64,000 nucleotides of DNA from an uncultured bacterium. Lineage in GTDB: Bacteria; Cyanobacteriota; Vampirovibrionia; Gastranaerophilales; Gastranaerophilaceae. The stretch is taken from assembly GCA_949300485.1 (NCBI GenBank), contig CASGEL010000003.1:62001-126000 (forward strand), given 5' to 3'. A program made the position numbers and the translations under genes. Shown here piece after piece: positions 16,574 through 25,766 of this stretch (the first letter of the stretch is position 1; the number at the start of each line of letters is the position of its first letter). The notes beneath the pieces were generated by a model. It ran no database searches. It was not told the DNA's origin and saw only the letters and a list, made by a program, of their open reading frames with translations.

Positions 16574-18172
16574 TTATACAGATACTTTTGCTTTTGGACC
16601 AGCATTAACTATTTCTGCAGGCATATTAGGATATTTAGCAGCAAAGTTATCTGCAAACATTTGAGCCAATTTGTTAGCTTGTTCATCATAAGCTGCTTTA
16701 TCAGCCCATAAACCTCTTGCATCTAACTGTTCATCAGGAACACCAGGGCAAGATGTAGGATAATCTACATTGAATATCTCGTGATGTTTAAATTCAACAT
16801 TATCAAATGAGCCGTTCAATGCAGCAGTAACCATTGCACGAGTGTATGACAATTTCATACGTTTAGCACCAGATGATGCAGATCCTCCAGCCCATCCTGT
16901 ATTAACTAAGTATACTTTTGTACCGTATTGATCAAGTTTTTCTCCTAACATTTTTGCATAAACAGATGCATCCATAGGCATGAATGGTTCACCGAACAGA
17001 GTTGAGAATGTTGGCTGTGGTTCTGTAACACCACGTTCTGTTCCTGCCAATTTAGAAGTAAATCCTGTTACAAAATGATACATAGCAGCATTCTTATCTA
17101 ATCTTGAAATAGGAGGCAGTACACCGAATGCATCAGCTGTTAAGAATACAACAACTTTTGGAATGCCGCCTTTTGATGGAATCTGAGCATTGTTGATATA
17201 ATTAATAGGATAACCTACACGAGTATTCTCCGTCAGACTGCCGTCTGCAAAATCAAACTCACGAGTGTTCGGGTCCATAATAACATTTTCAACTAAAGAG
17301 CCGAACTTAATTGCCCTATAAATATCAGGTTCATGTTCTTCTGAAAGATTGATACATTTTGCATAGCATCCACCTTCAAAATTAAATATACCGTCTGGAG
17401 ACCAACCATGTTCATCATCACCTATAAGTTTACGAGCAGGATCAGCAGATAATGTAGTTTTTCCGGTTCCTGACAATCCGAAGAATACAGCAGTTTCACC
17501 TGTTGCAGGATCCATATTTGCAGAACAGTGCATCGGAAGTACATTTTTCTTAGTCATAATGTAGTTCATTGTTGCAAATACTGATTTTTTGATTTCGCCT
17601 GCATACTGAGATCCACAAATAATAATTTCATGAGCCTCATAATCAATAGCTATACAAGCTTCTGAATTTACACCATCAACTTCAGGATCACATTTAAACC
17701 CTGGAGCACAAAGAATTGTGTAATCTGCTTCTCCATAATTTGCTAATTCTTCAGTTGTAGGACGAATTAGCAATTGATGAATAAATAAGTTTTGACTTGC
17801 TAACTCATTAATTACACGAAATTTTTGAGTATAAGTTTTGTCTGCTCCTGCAAAACCATCAAAAATAAATATTTCACGATTTTGTAAGTATGCAGCAATT
17901 TTTCCTTTAATTGCATTAAATTTTTCTCTGCTTATCGGGCGATTAACTTTCCCCCATGCTATTTCATTATGAATTGTTTCTGTATCAACAATAAATTTAT
18001 CTTTAGGAGACCTTCCTGTATATTTACCTGTTGTTACAACTAAAGCTCCCGTACTACTTAAAGAGCCTTCGCCCAAACGTAATGCAGCTTCTGTTAATTG
18101 AGCAGGGCTCAAATTGCGATAAACTGCTTTTGGACCGATAATACCAAATTTTTCAATACCATATGTTTCCAT
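16574..18172 (-). CDS. pckA: Phosphoenolpyruvate carboxykinase (ATP)
   Basis: 532-residue ATP-type PEPCK that interconverts oxaloacetate plus ATP with PEP, CO2 and ADP. Motifs seen: GRSPKDKFIVD near residue 52, the P-loop GLSGTGKTTLS near 230, IGDDEHGW (kinase-1b, Asp metal ligand) and FNFEGGCYAKCINLS. Length and order match the bacterial ATP enzyme. In gut anaerobes it often runs in the PEP-carboxylating direction to make oxaloacetate and ATP. A near-perfect AAAGGAGG lies 8 bases upstream of the ATG, suggesting high expression. It has its own terminator. Confidence 0.97.
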   Translation of the reverse strand: METYGIEKFGIIGPKAVYRNLSPAQLTEAALRLGEGSLSSTGALVVTTGKYTGRSPKDKFIVDTETIHNEIAWGKVNRPISREKFNAIKGKIAAYLQNREIFIFDGFAGADKTYTQKFRVINELASQNLFIHQLLIRPTTEELANYGEADYTILCAPGFKCDPEVDGVNSEACIAIDYEAHEIIICGSQYAGEIKKSVFATMNYIMTKKNVLPMHCSANMDPATGETAVFFGLSGTGKTTLSADPARKLIGDDEHGWSPDGIFNFEGGCYAKCINLSEEHEPDIYRAIKFGSLVENVIMDPNTREFDFADGSLTENTRVGYPINYINNAQIPSKGGIPKVVVFLTADAFGVLPPISRLDKNAAMYHFVTGFTSKLAGTERGVTEPQPTFSTLFGEPFMPMDASVYAKMLGEKLDQYGTKVYLVNTGWAGGSASSGAKRMKLSYTRAMVTAALNGSFDNVEFKHHEIFNVDYPTSCPGVPDEQLDARGLWADKAAYDEQANKLAQMFADNFAAKYPNMPAEIVNAGPKAKVSV

Positions 18173-18335
18173 ATAAACATCCTCCTTTTACCTTCGCAGA
18201 TATCTAAACTGTATTACAAACTGTTGCAATTTGCAATATTATATTTTATAGCAATTTGTTAATTATATTTAATACTAGCCTTTACATATCATTTATGCTA
18301 AAATATTATCGATTTAAGAAATTATAGGAGAAGGT

Positions 18336-18746
18336 ATGGAGAGCTTAAATAAGTTTAAAATTATAACAATAGCTGTATTATGTATGTTTGTATTTGCAGT
18401 TGCAGCTATATACTCCAATACAAAAGACGTTTCGCAAGGTAAAATTAAATTACAAAATGAAGAACAAAATGAAGAATTACAGCAAAATCTCAAATCTGAT
18501 ATAACAAACGCATCACAAAATTCAGACAGATTGAACAATATAGAAACAGATCTATCAAATCTTAATATGAGAGTAGATGAACTCAACGAAAAAATAAATT
18601 ATCAATCTGACTCAAGCACAGCTCTAAATTGTAAAATTATTGGTTCTATGTCTGACTCTGGAATAGAACAGCTTTCTCCTGAAGCTGCAGTAGAAGAAGC
18701 AAAAGTAAATAATAGACAGCTTGTTATAACCTGTTCATTCCAATAA
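18336..18746 (+). CDS. Membrane-anchored coiled-coil hypothetical protein
   Basis: 136 residues. Residues 8-27 form a hydrophobic segment (signal anchor, FKIITIAVLCMFVFAVAAIY). Residues 35-90 are a Gln/Glu/Asn-rich coiled coil with heptad-like Leu/Ile (LNNIETDLSNLNMRVDELN). The C-terminus has a small globular end with two Cys. It may be an envelope spacer protein. AGGAG is 7 bases upstream of the ATG. It is divergent from pckA. Function unknown. Confidence 0.65.
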   Translation: MESLNKFKIITIAVLCMFVFAVAAIYSNTKDVSQGKIKLQNEEQNEELQQNLKSDITNASQNSDRLNNIETDLSNLNMRVDELNEKINYQSDSSTALNCKIIGSMSDSGIEQLSPEAAVEEAKVNNRQLVITCSFQ

Positions 18747-18940
18747 TTTTAATAAAGTTTGTTAATAATTCGGGGAACTGGATATCACGTCATTTGTTCA
18801 AAATGATAAAACATTGTTATTGGATTAATTATTCAAAAAAATCGCAGATAAACCGTAGAAATTAATTGGTTACGATGGTGTTCTAACATAAAAGATCTCT
18901 CAAAATATTAACAAAATAATAAGCAATGATTTAATAAATA

Positions 18941-18979
18941 AAAAGGGCTTGATGTAAATAAATACATCAAGCCCTTTTT
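18941..18979 (-). terminator. Terminator of the ferredoxin gene
   Basis: A 16-bp stem (18941-18956 with 18963-18978), loop of 6, with T-run and A-run flanks. It sits 14 bases past the ferredoxin stop on the minus strand and may also end plus-strand transcription. The preceding gap 18747-18940 holds nothing recognisable. Confidence 0.85.
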
Positions 18980-18992
18980 ACTGAATAAACTA

Positions 18993-19169
18993 TTATTCTA
19001 CTTCAATAGCAGAAACTGGGCAAGCTTCAGCAGCTTCTTTTACTGCATCAATGTTATCAGCTACAGCTGATTCATTAACTACTGCCTTGTCTTCAATTGA
19101 AAATACAGCGTCGCAAATTGATTCGCAAGCGCCACAGCTAATACAACTGTCATTTACTCTAACTGTCAT
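18993..19169 (-). CDS. Small [4Fe-4S] ferredoxin
   Basis: 58-residue electron carrier. It has one cluster-binding set: Cys9, Cys12 and Cys15 in CISCGACESIC, plus Cys50 in EACPVSAIEVE. Cys19 replaces the start of a second cluster, as in single-cluster ferredoxins of anaerobes. The second CxxCxxC motif of clostridial 2[4Fe-4S] ferredoxins is absent. GGAG lies 7 bases before the ATG. It probably serves pyruvate:ferredoxin oxidoreductase or hydrogenase, neither of which is in the window. It stands alone, with its own terminator. Confidence 0.9.
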   Translation of the reverse strand: MTVRVNDSCISCGACESICDAVFSIEDKAVVNESAVADNIDAVKEAAEACPVSAIEVE

Positions 19170-19257
19170 TTTTATTCTCCTTATTTTACATTATGTGAAA
19201 AATTTTCACATCAAAATTATACAATAAAAAATATAAAATTTCTAGATTTAAAAATTT

Positions 19258-20433
19258 TTAAATCCAATCTTTTATAAATCCTGCAATTGTATCAAATCCT
19301 TCCATCTCTCCAAGATTTCCACTTGATGGTAAAGATTTTGAATAAACAATAAAAGGTACTTTTTCTCTGGTATGATCTGTACCAGGAACTGTCGGATCGC
19401 ACCCATGATCTGCCGTAATAATTAATAAATCAGACTCTTCCATTGAATCAATAATAGGAGCTATATAAGTATCAATTTCTTCGATGGCTTTTCCGTAACC
19501 TTTAGGATCATTTCTGTGACCATAAAGCATGTCTGTATCAACAAGATTTGTAAAAATTATTTCAGTATTATTATATTCTTTATTTTTTTCATAAGCTATA
19601 TCTTCAAGCGGTAATTCATACCTTACTGCCTTTAGTGTTAATTCAAGCCCCTCTTTATTTGAACCGGTATGAATAGCATGAGTAATTCCTGATTTTGAAA
19701 AGATATCTTCTATTTTTCCAATACCGATTACTTTGCCTCCTTTATCTTTAACTTCATTTAAAAGTGTAGGAGCAACTGGTTCAATTGAGTAATCTCGTCT
19801 ATCTTTAGAAATTCTTGTCGGTTTACCATCAATTATTTTATACGGTCTTGCTATTACTCTTGAAACATAATAATTCCCCTCAGTGAGGATTCTTCTTGCA
19901 ATTTTACACCAATCATATAGAATTTCTAATGGAATTAAATCTGTATCAACTGCAATCTGGAATACACTATCTGCAGAAGTATAAACAATAGGGAATTTTG
20001 TTTGATGGTGTTCTTCATTTAGCTCTGCAATAATAGCAGTTCCGCTTGCAGGACGATTTGCAAGCACTCCACCACAACCGGTTTCTTTTATAAATTTTTC
20101 AATTAGTTCTTCAGGGAAGCCATTAGGAAAAGTTGCAAATGGTCTATCTAAAGTTATTCCTGCAATTTCCCAGTGTCCAGTCGTCGTATCTTTACCCTTA
20201 GACTTCTCTAATAATGTTCCATATGTTGCAAGTGGGTTTTCAACTTTATTTATTCCCTCAAAATCTTGAAGATTACCTAACCCCAACTTTTCTAAATTCG
20301 GAACATTTAATCCTTTATTAAACTCACAAACATGTTTTAAAGTATTACACTCCGGAATATCACCAAAATCTCTGCAGTCGGGCATTGCTCCTATACCCAT
20401 AGAATCAATTACCATTATAATTGCTCTTGCCAT
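19258..20433 (-). CDS. deoB: Phosphopentomutase
   Basis: 391-residue member of the alkaline-phosphatase superfamily. It interconverts ribose-1-phosphate (or deoxyribose-1-phosphate) and the 5-phosphate during nucleoside salvage. The N-terminus MARAIIMVIDSMGIGAMPDC carries the first metal Asp. The catalytic Thr is in KGKDTTTGHWEIAG. The C-terminal metal ligands are in VDTDMLYGHRNDPKGYG and ITADHGCDPTVPGTDHTRE. GGAGG precedes the start. Nucleoside phosphorylase partners are not adjacent. Confidence 0.96.
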   Translation of the reverse strand: MARAIIMVIDSMGIGAMPDCRDFGDIPECNTLKHVCEFNKGLNVPNLEKLGLGNLQDFEGINKVENPLATYGTLLEKSKGKDTTTGHWEIAGITLDRPFATFPNGFPEELIEKFIKETGCGGVLANRPASGTAIIAELNEEHHQTKFPIVYTSADSVFQIAVDTDLIPLEILYDWCKIARRILTEGNYYVSRVIARPYKIIDGKPTRISKDRRDYSIEPVAPTLLNEVKDKGGKVIGIGKIEDIFSKSGITHAIHTGSNKEGLELTLKAVRYELPLEDIAYEKNKEYNNTEIIFTNLVDTDMLYGHRNDPKGYGKAIEEIDTYIAPIIDSMEESDLLIITADHGCDPTVPGTDHTREKVPFIVYSKSLPSSGNLGEMEGFDTIAGFIKDWI

Positions 20434-20559
20434 ATAAAATCCTCCTATTTACTTCATATTTTACCACAAGCTGGGAAATGTGTGCTACTAAATAGTTAAA
20501 GGATTTATTAAAGACTATACAATTCATTCCCATACGTGATATTCTACAAATTACTTATC

Positions 20560-21816
20560 TTAAAACTTATGCATACCAAACCAATTAAAAAATTCGTAAT
20601 TATCCTTATTAGCCTGATACATATCTTTGGCTTTACCTCCTGCTTCTCTTGCCTTTACCTCTAAATAATTATCTCTATACAATGGATTATCCATACTTTT
20701 ATTCTTTACAGGATAAACATCCCTTGCTATTGCATATTTTACAGCACTTTTAATTTCATTAGTTTCTATAGGCGGTAATAATCTCTCTGCTTCCGTTTCA
20801 TATCTTGACTCTGATTTACCTAATCTGCCTATTTGAGCATGTTGATATGCGTGCTCAACTTCATGAGCAACCGTATCTACAGCTTCACTTGAAGGTAACT
20901 TTTGTAATCTTTTGGAATAATGTAATTCTCCATTCCAAAAATAACCTAAACTGGATTCACTAACAGAACCGGATGAAGGATTTACATATATATGTAATGG
21001 CTCAAGACCACGTTTCTTTATAAAATAATCCGTTAATAATCTCAATCCTTCATCACTTCGAGGATCAATAAATCTGTATTTTAAAAACTCATCATTCAAA
21101 TCTATTTTTAAATTATCTGTTTTACGAACATCTGTCAATTCAACATCTTTACCATTTTTAACAAGCGTTCCGCTTATAACTTTTTTATCGGAAGGATCTT
21201 GGAAACCAAAATTTATAGGATATTTTGTGAATGTAATATTACGAACGGAATCTTTATCCCCGGATGGAGAATATTCAACCCTTTTGGTATACAAACCGAC
21301 AGGACTTTTATCAGTTCGCTTCCCTTTAATGTATTGTTTCAAAACAGGATACTCTTCTATTATTTGTAGTTCTGAAATTCTGTCACGCCACCTTCCTGCA
21401 AGGTTTTTTAGTTTTAAGGGAACATTTATTCCAGCTTCAATTTTAGGCTGTACAAACTCTTTCGTGACTATTGTTCTAGATTTATAACCTTTCGAATAAA
21501 TTTCTTTTCTGGTATTCATACCATTTTGCCTGAATAATCTTTCGATTATATTATTATCTTTATCATAAAAAGAGATTATCTCTCTACTAAAAGTTGGATC
21601 AGATCTTTTACCTACTTTTACAATATTAAAAGTCTCAGCCCAATGCGGCATCAACCAATCTCTATCAGTATCACTGCTTACATCTATATTTTCAGCTTTA
21701 TACAATAATTTATAATCTTGTAAAGGTTTTAAACCTATAGATGTTCTACATTTATTTAAGGTTTTAAATCGTACTGCACACATTTTCGGGGTAAAAAAAC
21801 TTAAAATTTTTAACAT
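20560..21816 (-). CDS. Hypothetical protein with HExxH metalloprotease motif
   Basis: 418 residues, no family recognised. Near residue 315 it has DTVAHEVEHAYQHAQIG, a zincin HExxH helix, followed about 20 residues later by SRYETEAERLLPP, whose Glu could be the third zinc ligand (gluzincin style). The rest is a charged beta-rich region with no signal peptide; the N-terminus (MLKILSFFTPKMCAVRF) is only mildly hydrophobic. It could be a cytoplasmic protease or a toxin-like effector. The next gene upstream on the same strand is a coiled-coil protein 58 bases away, probably co-transcribed. Confidence 0.6.
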   Translation of the reverse strand: MLKILSFFTPKMCAVRFKTLNKCRTSIGLKPLQDYKLLYKAENIDVSSDTDRDWLMPHWAETFNIVKVGKRSDPTFSREIISFYDKDNNIIERLFRQNGMNTRKEIYSKGYKSRTIVTKEFVQPKIEAGINVPLKLKNLAGRWRDRISELQIIEEYPVLKQYIKGKRTDKSPVGLYTKRVEYSPSGDKDSVRNITFTKYPINFGFQDPSDKKVISGTLVKNGKDVELTDVRKTDNLKIDLNDEFLKYRFIDPRSDEGLRLLTDYFIKKRGLEPLHIYVNPSSGSVSESSLGYFWNGELHYSKRLQKLPSSEAVDTVAHEVEHAYQHAQIGRLGKSESRYETEAERLLPPIETNEIKSAVKYAIARDVYPVKNKSMDNPLYRDNYLEVKAREAGGKAKDMYQANKDNYEFFNWFGMHKF

Positions 21817-21874
21817 TAATATTCCTTACTACAATTTTTTGATATAAACAGATAAACAAAATAAAAATTGCTAT

Positions 21875-22582
21875 TTACAACTTTTTACCCATTGATTTTG
21901 AAATTTTTGAATGAATCATATTTGCCTGATTTAAATACTCCGTAAGTTTTTCATAATTCTGAACTTTCTCTCCATAAGGAACGTTCATTTCAATAAGTTC
22001 ATCCACACTTTTACTTATCTGCGAAAGCTGCTCCAAAGAATCACTCAGAGTAATAACAGAATTTACCTTCTTAGAAACTCTTGCAAGAATTTGTCGTGAT
22101 ATAAATGATTGAATTTTGTATATTAAAGGCATTTTTTCTTTAAATTTTTGATGAGAAAACTGGGCTTTTTCCCCTAGCACCCTGCCGCCATACATCTGCT
22201 GTTTTCTTAATGTATCCAGCTCCTGCATTATTCTTTGTCGTTTAGCTTTTAAGCCTAAAGCTTCATTTTGAGTTCCGTAATTATCTGCAATTTTAATCTT
22301 AGAATCCAAATCTTTTATAATAGACTCTTTTTCTTTAATTCTATATTCAATACTTAGTTCTTCATCATCTGCACCTTCAAAATTAGTTTTATTTAAAATA
22401 GCTGAGTCATAACCATTTAAACGTTTAACAGGATTAGCAACTATTTCCGGCTTTTGAACTTGAGAACTCTGCGGAATTTTTTCAGGATCAAAATTTCCGC
22501 TAAAAGGATTTACCGGTGAAAAATTATACTTTTGTGAAAATATATTTCCGCTAACTTTGTTATTGTTTCCGCTACTATCCAT
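21875..22582 (-). CDS. Coiled-coil hypothetical protein
   Basis: 235 residues. A Ser/Asn/Pro-rich N-terminal 60 residues (MDSSGNNNKVSGNIFSQKY) is followed by a long helical region with heptads from about residue 75 to the end (IKEKESIIKDLDSKIKIADNYG and LGLKAKRQRIMQELDTLRK). There is no signal peptide and no membrane span. It lies just upstream of the HExxH protein on the same strand and could be its partner or chaperone, though that is inference from position only. Confidence 0.55.
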   Translation of the reverse strand: MDSSGNNNKVSGNIFSQKYNFSPVNPFSGNFDPEKIPQSSQVQKPEIVANPVKRLNGYDSAILNKTNFEGADDEELSIEYRIKEKESIIKDLDSKIKIADNYGTQNEALGLKAKRQRIMQELDTLRKQQMYGGRVLGEKAQFSHQKFKEKMPLIYKIQSFISRQILARVSKKVNSVITLSDSLEQLSQISKSVDELIEMNVPYGEKVQNYEKLTEYLNQANMIHSKISKSMGKKL

Positions 22583-22644
22583 ACAAACATTTTAAAACAA
22601 GAACACAAAAATTTTCACCATTAAAAGTATGATTTTACAAAGTA

Positions 22645-23793
22645 TTAAGAAATCGTATAAACTTTCTTATAATACAAACAAGTTCCCCAAACGGTCAAAA
22701 TAATATTCGGAAGCCAAGCTGCCAAAAATGGAGCCAGAGAACCCGCTTCTCCAAATGATAAAGACAAAGCTCTGACAAGATAATATGCAAAAATAATTAA
22801 AATACTGAATAAAAATCCTCTGTTATATCTAACCCTTGGAGGTGTAATAGCTAATGGAACACCCAAAAGAACAAAAACAATAGTTGTTACAGGCAACGCA
22901 ATTTTATCAAATAATTCAATTGTATAAACTTGTCTGTCTTTTTGAGATAATTTTGAGTTAGTCAAAAATTTCAACAGTTTTGGGAAATTCATTTCTTTTG
23001 CAACATTTTTATTCATTTCTTTTGACAAGTCTAAACCAAATTTTACAACAGAGGTATCAAACAAAGTAGTATTCAATACCTGCCCATCATTTGCAATAGT
23101 ATACGCTGCACCTTTTTCAAATTCCCAGCCTTTTGGAGAAGTTTTTCCTTCACGAGCTTGAAGAACCTGAATTGTTCCGTCTTTTGAATTATCCAAAACC
23201 GTTACATTATGAAGAGTTTTCTTTTCACAATATCCTACATAAAATAATCTTTTTAAACTGCCGCCATCATTTAATTCTTTAAAAACAAAATTTTGCTTAC
23301 CGTCAGGAATATTTTTTTGCCCTAAGGCCCATAATGCCAAATCTTTAGCCTGTTTTGTCATCACAGGAACAATTGTTTCGTTAATAAAGAAACTGGATAA
23401 AGCCATAACAATGGCAAAAATAAAAATAGGTTTTGCTATTCTGTTTAAACCGATTCCGCACGCTCTCATTACAGTAATTTCAGAAGATAAACTCAATCTG
23501 TTTAACGTCATAACAGTAGACAATAATACGCCCATTGGAATAGTCATAACAATAACAGCAGGTAAATTCAATAATATTATTATAAAAGCAACCTTGAACG
23601 GAATACCGAATTTTGCAATCTGTTTAATCAAAGTTATGAATGTATCAGAAGCAAAGATAATTGTTGTAAAAACAAATACACCCATCAAAAACATTTCAAT
23701 AACTTGTTTTAGAATATATTTATCCAAAATCTTCAGATTATTATATTTACTTTCCAAACTTGCCAAAATATCTATGAATTTGTTTTTAAACAT
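22645..23793 (-). CDS. LptF/LptG family LPS export permease
   Basis: 382-residue YjgP/YjgQ-type protein. It has an N-terminal three-helix bundle (about 25-125, LDKYILKQVIEMFLMGVFVF), a periplasmic beta-jellyroll (about 140-280) and three C-terminal helices ending LPNIILTVWG. In LptB2FG complexes it extracts lipopolysaccharide from the inner membrane. Only one permease gene is here; the second and the LptB ATPase lie elsewhere, or the protein forms a homodimer as proposed for some cyanobacterial relatives. It supports a diderm envelope. The downstream/upstream neighbours on this strand are envelope proteins. Confidence 0.85.
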   Translation of the reverse strand: MFKNKFIDILASLESKYNNLKILDKYILKQVIEMFLMGVFVFTTIIFASDTFITLIKQIAKFGIPFKVAFIIILLNLPAVIVMTIPMGVLLSTVMTLNRLSLSSEITVMRACGIGLNRIAKPIFIFAIVMALSSFFINETIVPVMTKQAKDLALWALGQKNIPDGKQNFVFKELNDGGSLKRLFYVGYCEKKTLHNVTVLDNSKDGTIQVLQAREGKTSPKGWEFEKGAAYTIANDGQVLNTTLFDTSVVKFGLDLSKEMNKNVAKEMNFPKLLKFLTNSKLSQKDRQVYTIELFDKIALPVTTIVFVLLGVPLAITPPRVRYNRGFLFSILIIFAYYLVRALSLSFGEAGSLAPFLAAWLPNIILTVWGTCLYYKKVYTIS

Positions 23794-23833
23794 AATATGA
23801 TTTTAATCGAAAAATAAGTTTTAAGCAAACGAA

Positions 23834-24478
23834 TTAATTAGACTCTTTTAAGATTAAAATCGTCTGCTGGATTTCAGTTTTCAAATAACCAAGCTGCTCA
23901 GTAATATTATTGGGATTATAGATATATCCTGAACTTCCGTATGCTAAATAAGGATTATATTTTTCTGCCTCATTACGCAGCAATGCTATTGATCTTGCAT
24001 GCATACTAAGTTCCATTAATCGTTTATATGATACAAACTGACTTTCTGGTTTATCTTTATATTTATCTCTAAAATAATCAGCAGATTTGTTAAAATAATA
24101 AACTTTAGCATTGAAAATTTGAACGTTGCTATCCTCTTCAATTAAGTCATATATTTTTTCTAGAATAGGTATAAATTCATTTAAATCATTAACATACTGT
24201 GATGTTTTATCAGGCTTGAGAATAATATTTACAAATGCAGGATTATCTCTGGGAACAGGTTTAATCTCATCTTCGGAATTAAAATCTTTTGCCTTATTAA
24301 TTTCAGGCGAAGCTTGTTGAGGCTCAGCAGATTCGTAATTTCTTGTAAGATCCGGCAAAGTGCCGACATAACCACGTCCGTCAAAACTTTCCGGACGTTT
24401 CTTTGCCAAACACAAATTACTCTGTAACATTATCAGAGTTGATAAAAATATAATTATAAAAAGCCGGAATTTTTTCAT
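23834..24478 (-). CDS. Secreted hypothetical protein
   Basis: 214 residues. The signal peptide (about 1-25, ending LCLAK) is clear and the segment KKFRLFIIIFLSTLIMLQS is strongly hydrophobic. The mature part is helical and charged, with SADYFRDKYKDKPESQFVSY and a Tyr/Asn-rich GYIYNPNNITEQLGYLKTEI near the end. It has no Cys for a lipobox. It is placed just upstream of the LptF/G gene on the same strand (40 bases), so an envelope role is plausible. No family recognised. Confidence 0.65.
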   Translation of the reverse strand: MKKFRLFIIIFLSTLIMLQSNLCLAKKRPESFDGRGYVGTLPDLTRNYESAEPQQASPEINKAKDFNSEDEIKPVPRDNPAFVNIILKPDKTSQYVNDLNEFIPILEKIYDLIEEDSNVQIFNAKVYYFNKSADYFRDKYKDKPESQFVSYKRLMELSMHARSIALLRNEAEKYNPYLAYGSSGYIYNPNNITEQLGYLKTEIQQTILILKESN

Positions 24479-24547
24479 ACCATAATTATAATAATTATCA
24501 GTGAAAAATCATCCTTTATTAGGGGTAAATAATAAAATATCCTTAAT

Positions 24548-25174
24548 TTATTCTTCTCCTCTTCCTATAGGCTGATGGCATCGAACAGGATTTCCAAAAG
24601 GAACCATCTGAGGATTTGATTTATAATAATCTTTGCGGCGAGCTTCTTCATCAAAATCGTTCTTTTCAAGTTTCTTTATTAATTTGTACTTTGAACGTTG
24701 CAGACTTGTTAGGGATTTTGTAAATGTTTTATTTTCCTGTTTTATACAACGTTCAATATCTTTTTTAATATTTTTGATATTCTTTTTATGACAGTTAATC
24801 TCGGATCTGTCAGCATCTGCACATTCTAAAGCTTGTACTCTAAAACTTTCTTTTAACAATTCATCCAATTTTTGATCATAATAAGGAGAATACTCTTTTA
24901 TCAAATCTTCTCGCAATTTGATTTGATCATCTGTCAAATTCAACGCATTATAAACAACAGCCCTATCTTGCTGAAGTTGTTTAATGTAATTTTTATATCT
25001 AACAGCTTCTTTAGGATAATCAACTTTGTCACATTTTGAACTAACATCAGTTTTTTCACAAGAAGATATAACCTTCTTATCTCGACCTGTTCCTGTAATT
25101 TGGCATACAGCAAATACAGATTGACAGCTAATAAGCATACAAAATACTAATAACAATATTAAATTTTTTCTCAT
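24548..25174 (-). CDS. Secreted protein with Spy/CpxP-like LTxxQ element
   Basis: 208 residues with a signal peptide ending VFAV (about 1-22). The mature part begins with a Cys-containing segment (CQITG, SSCEKTDVSSKCDKVDYP). Helices follow, including ALNLTDDQIKLREDLIKEY, which resembles the LTxxQ element of Spy/CpxP periplasmic chaperones, and later SLTSLQRSKYKLIKKL as a second such element. About six Cys could form disulfides. The resemblance is by motif only. It starts 80 bases from the divergent mini-RNase III gene. Confidence 0.6.
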   Translation of the reverse strand: MRKNLILLLVFCMLISCQSVFAVCQITGTGRDKKVISSCEKTDVSSKCDKVDYPKEAVRYKNYIKQLQQDRAVVYNALNLTDDQIKLREDLIKEYSPYYDQKLDELLKESFRVQALECADADRSEINCHKKNIKNIKKDIERCIKQENKTFTKSLTSLQRSKYKLIKKLEKNDFDEEARRKDYYKSNPQMVPFGNPVRCHQPIGRGEE

Positions 25175-25254
25175 ATACTAATCCTCATTGTAGTTTTATT
25201 TTTACATTAACAGAAAAAATATCAAATACCAAATCTTTGTAGTAAAATCAGCAT

Positions 25255-25617
25255 ATGAATGAAATAAATTTAAGAAATTATGCCTACCTGGGTGACGCAT
25301 TATGGGAACTGTTTATCAGAGAAAAAACAATTCTAAAAACAAATAATGCACAAAAACTACACAAATTAACAACCGATAATGTTAAAACACAATTCCAATG
25401 CGATTTACTTCACTTTCTCGAATCATATCTAACTGAAGAAGAATTAGAAATAACAAGACGTGCAAGAAATCTTCCTATTCCAATAGGAAGACGTAGTATT
25501 CAAGCAGAATACCGTCAGGCAACCGCATTTGAAACTATTATAGGTTGGCTGTATATGCACAACAAAGACAGGTTTTATGAATTATTAAAACTCGCTGAAA
25601 CACAATTGAAAATTTAA
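25255..25617 (+). CDS. mrnC: Mini-ribonuclease 3
   Basis: 120-residue RNase III-type catalytic domain without the dsRNA-binding domain. It matures 23S rRNA ends in Bacillus and cyanobacteria. Family marks are NLRNYAYLGDALWELFIRE, with the catalytic Asp in LGDA, and RRARN near residue 65, plus EYRQATAFETIIGWLY with the catalytic Glu. There is no Shine-Dalgarno sequence; TAAAAT at 25243-25248 ends 6 bases before the ATG, suggesting leaderless transcription. A terminator follows the stop directly. Confidence 0.93.
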   Translation: MNEINLRNYAYLGDALWELFIREKTILKTNNAQKLHKLTTDNVKTQFQCDLLHFLESYLTEEELEITRRARNLPIPIGRRSIQAEYRQATAFETIIGWLYMHNKDRFYELLKLAETQLKI

Positions 25618-25643
25618 AAAGACCTCTATTAAGAGGTCTTTTA
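25617..25643 (+). terminator. Terminator of mrnC
   Basis: AAAAGACCTCT (25617-25627) pairs with AGAGGTCTTTT (25632-25642). The stem begins at the stop codon. Confidence 0.82.
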
Positions 25644-25766
25644 ATTCACTCGGGTTTATATAAATATTGCCTTTGTAAACCTATATAATTTATATTCATC
25701 TTAAATCTGGACAAAAAATAATTTGCCAATAAGAAAAAAATATTATATACAAAACTTAATATATAG

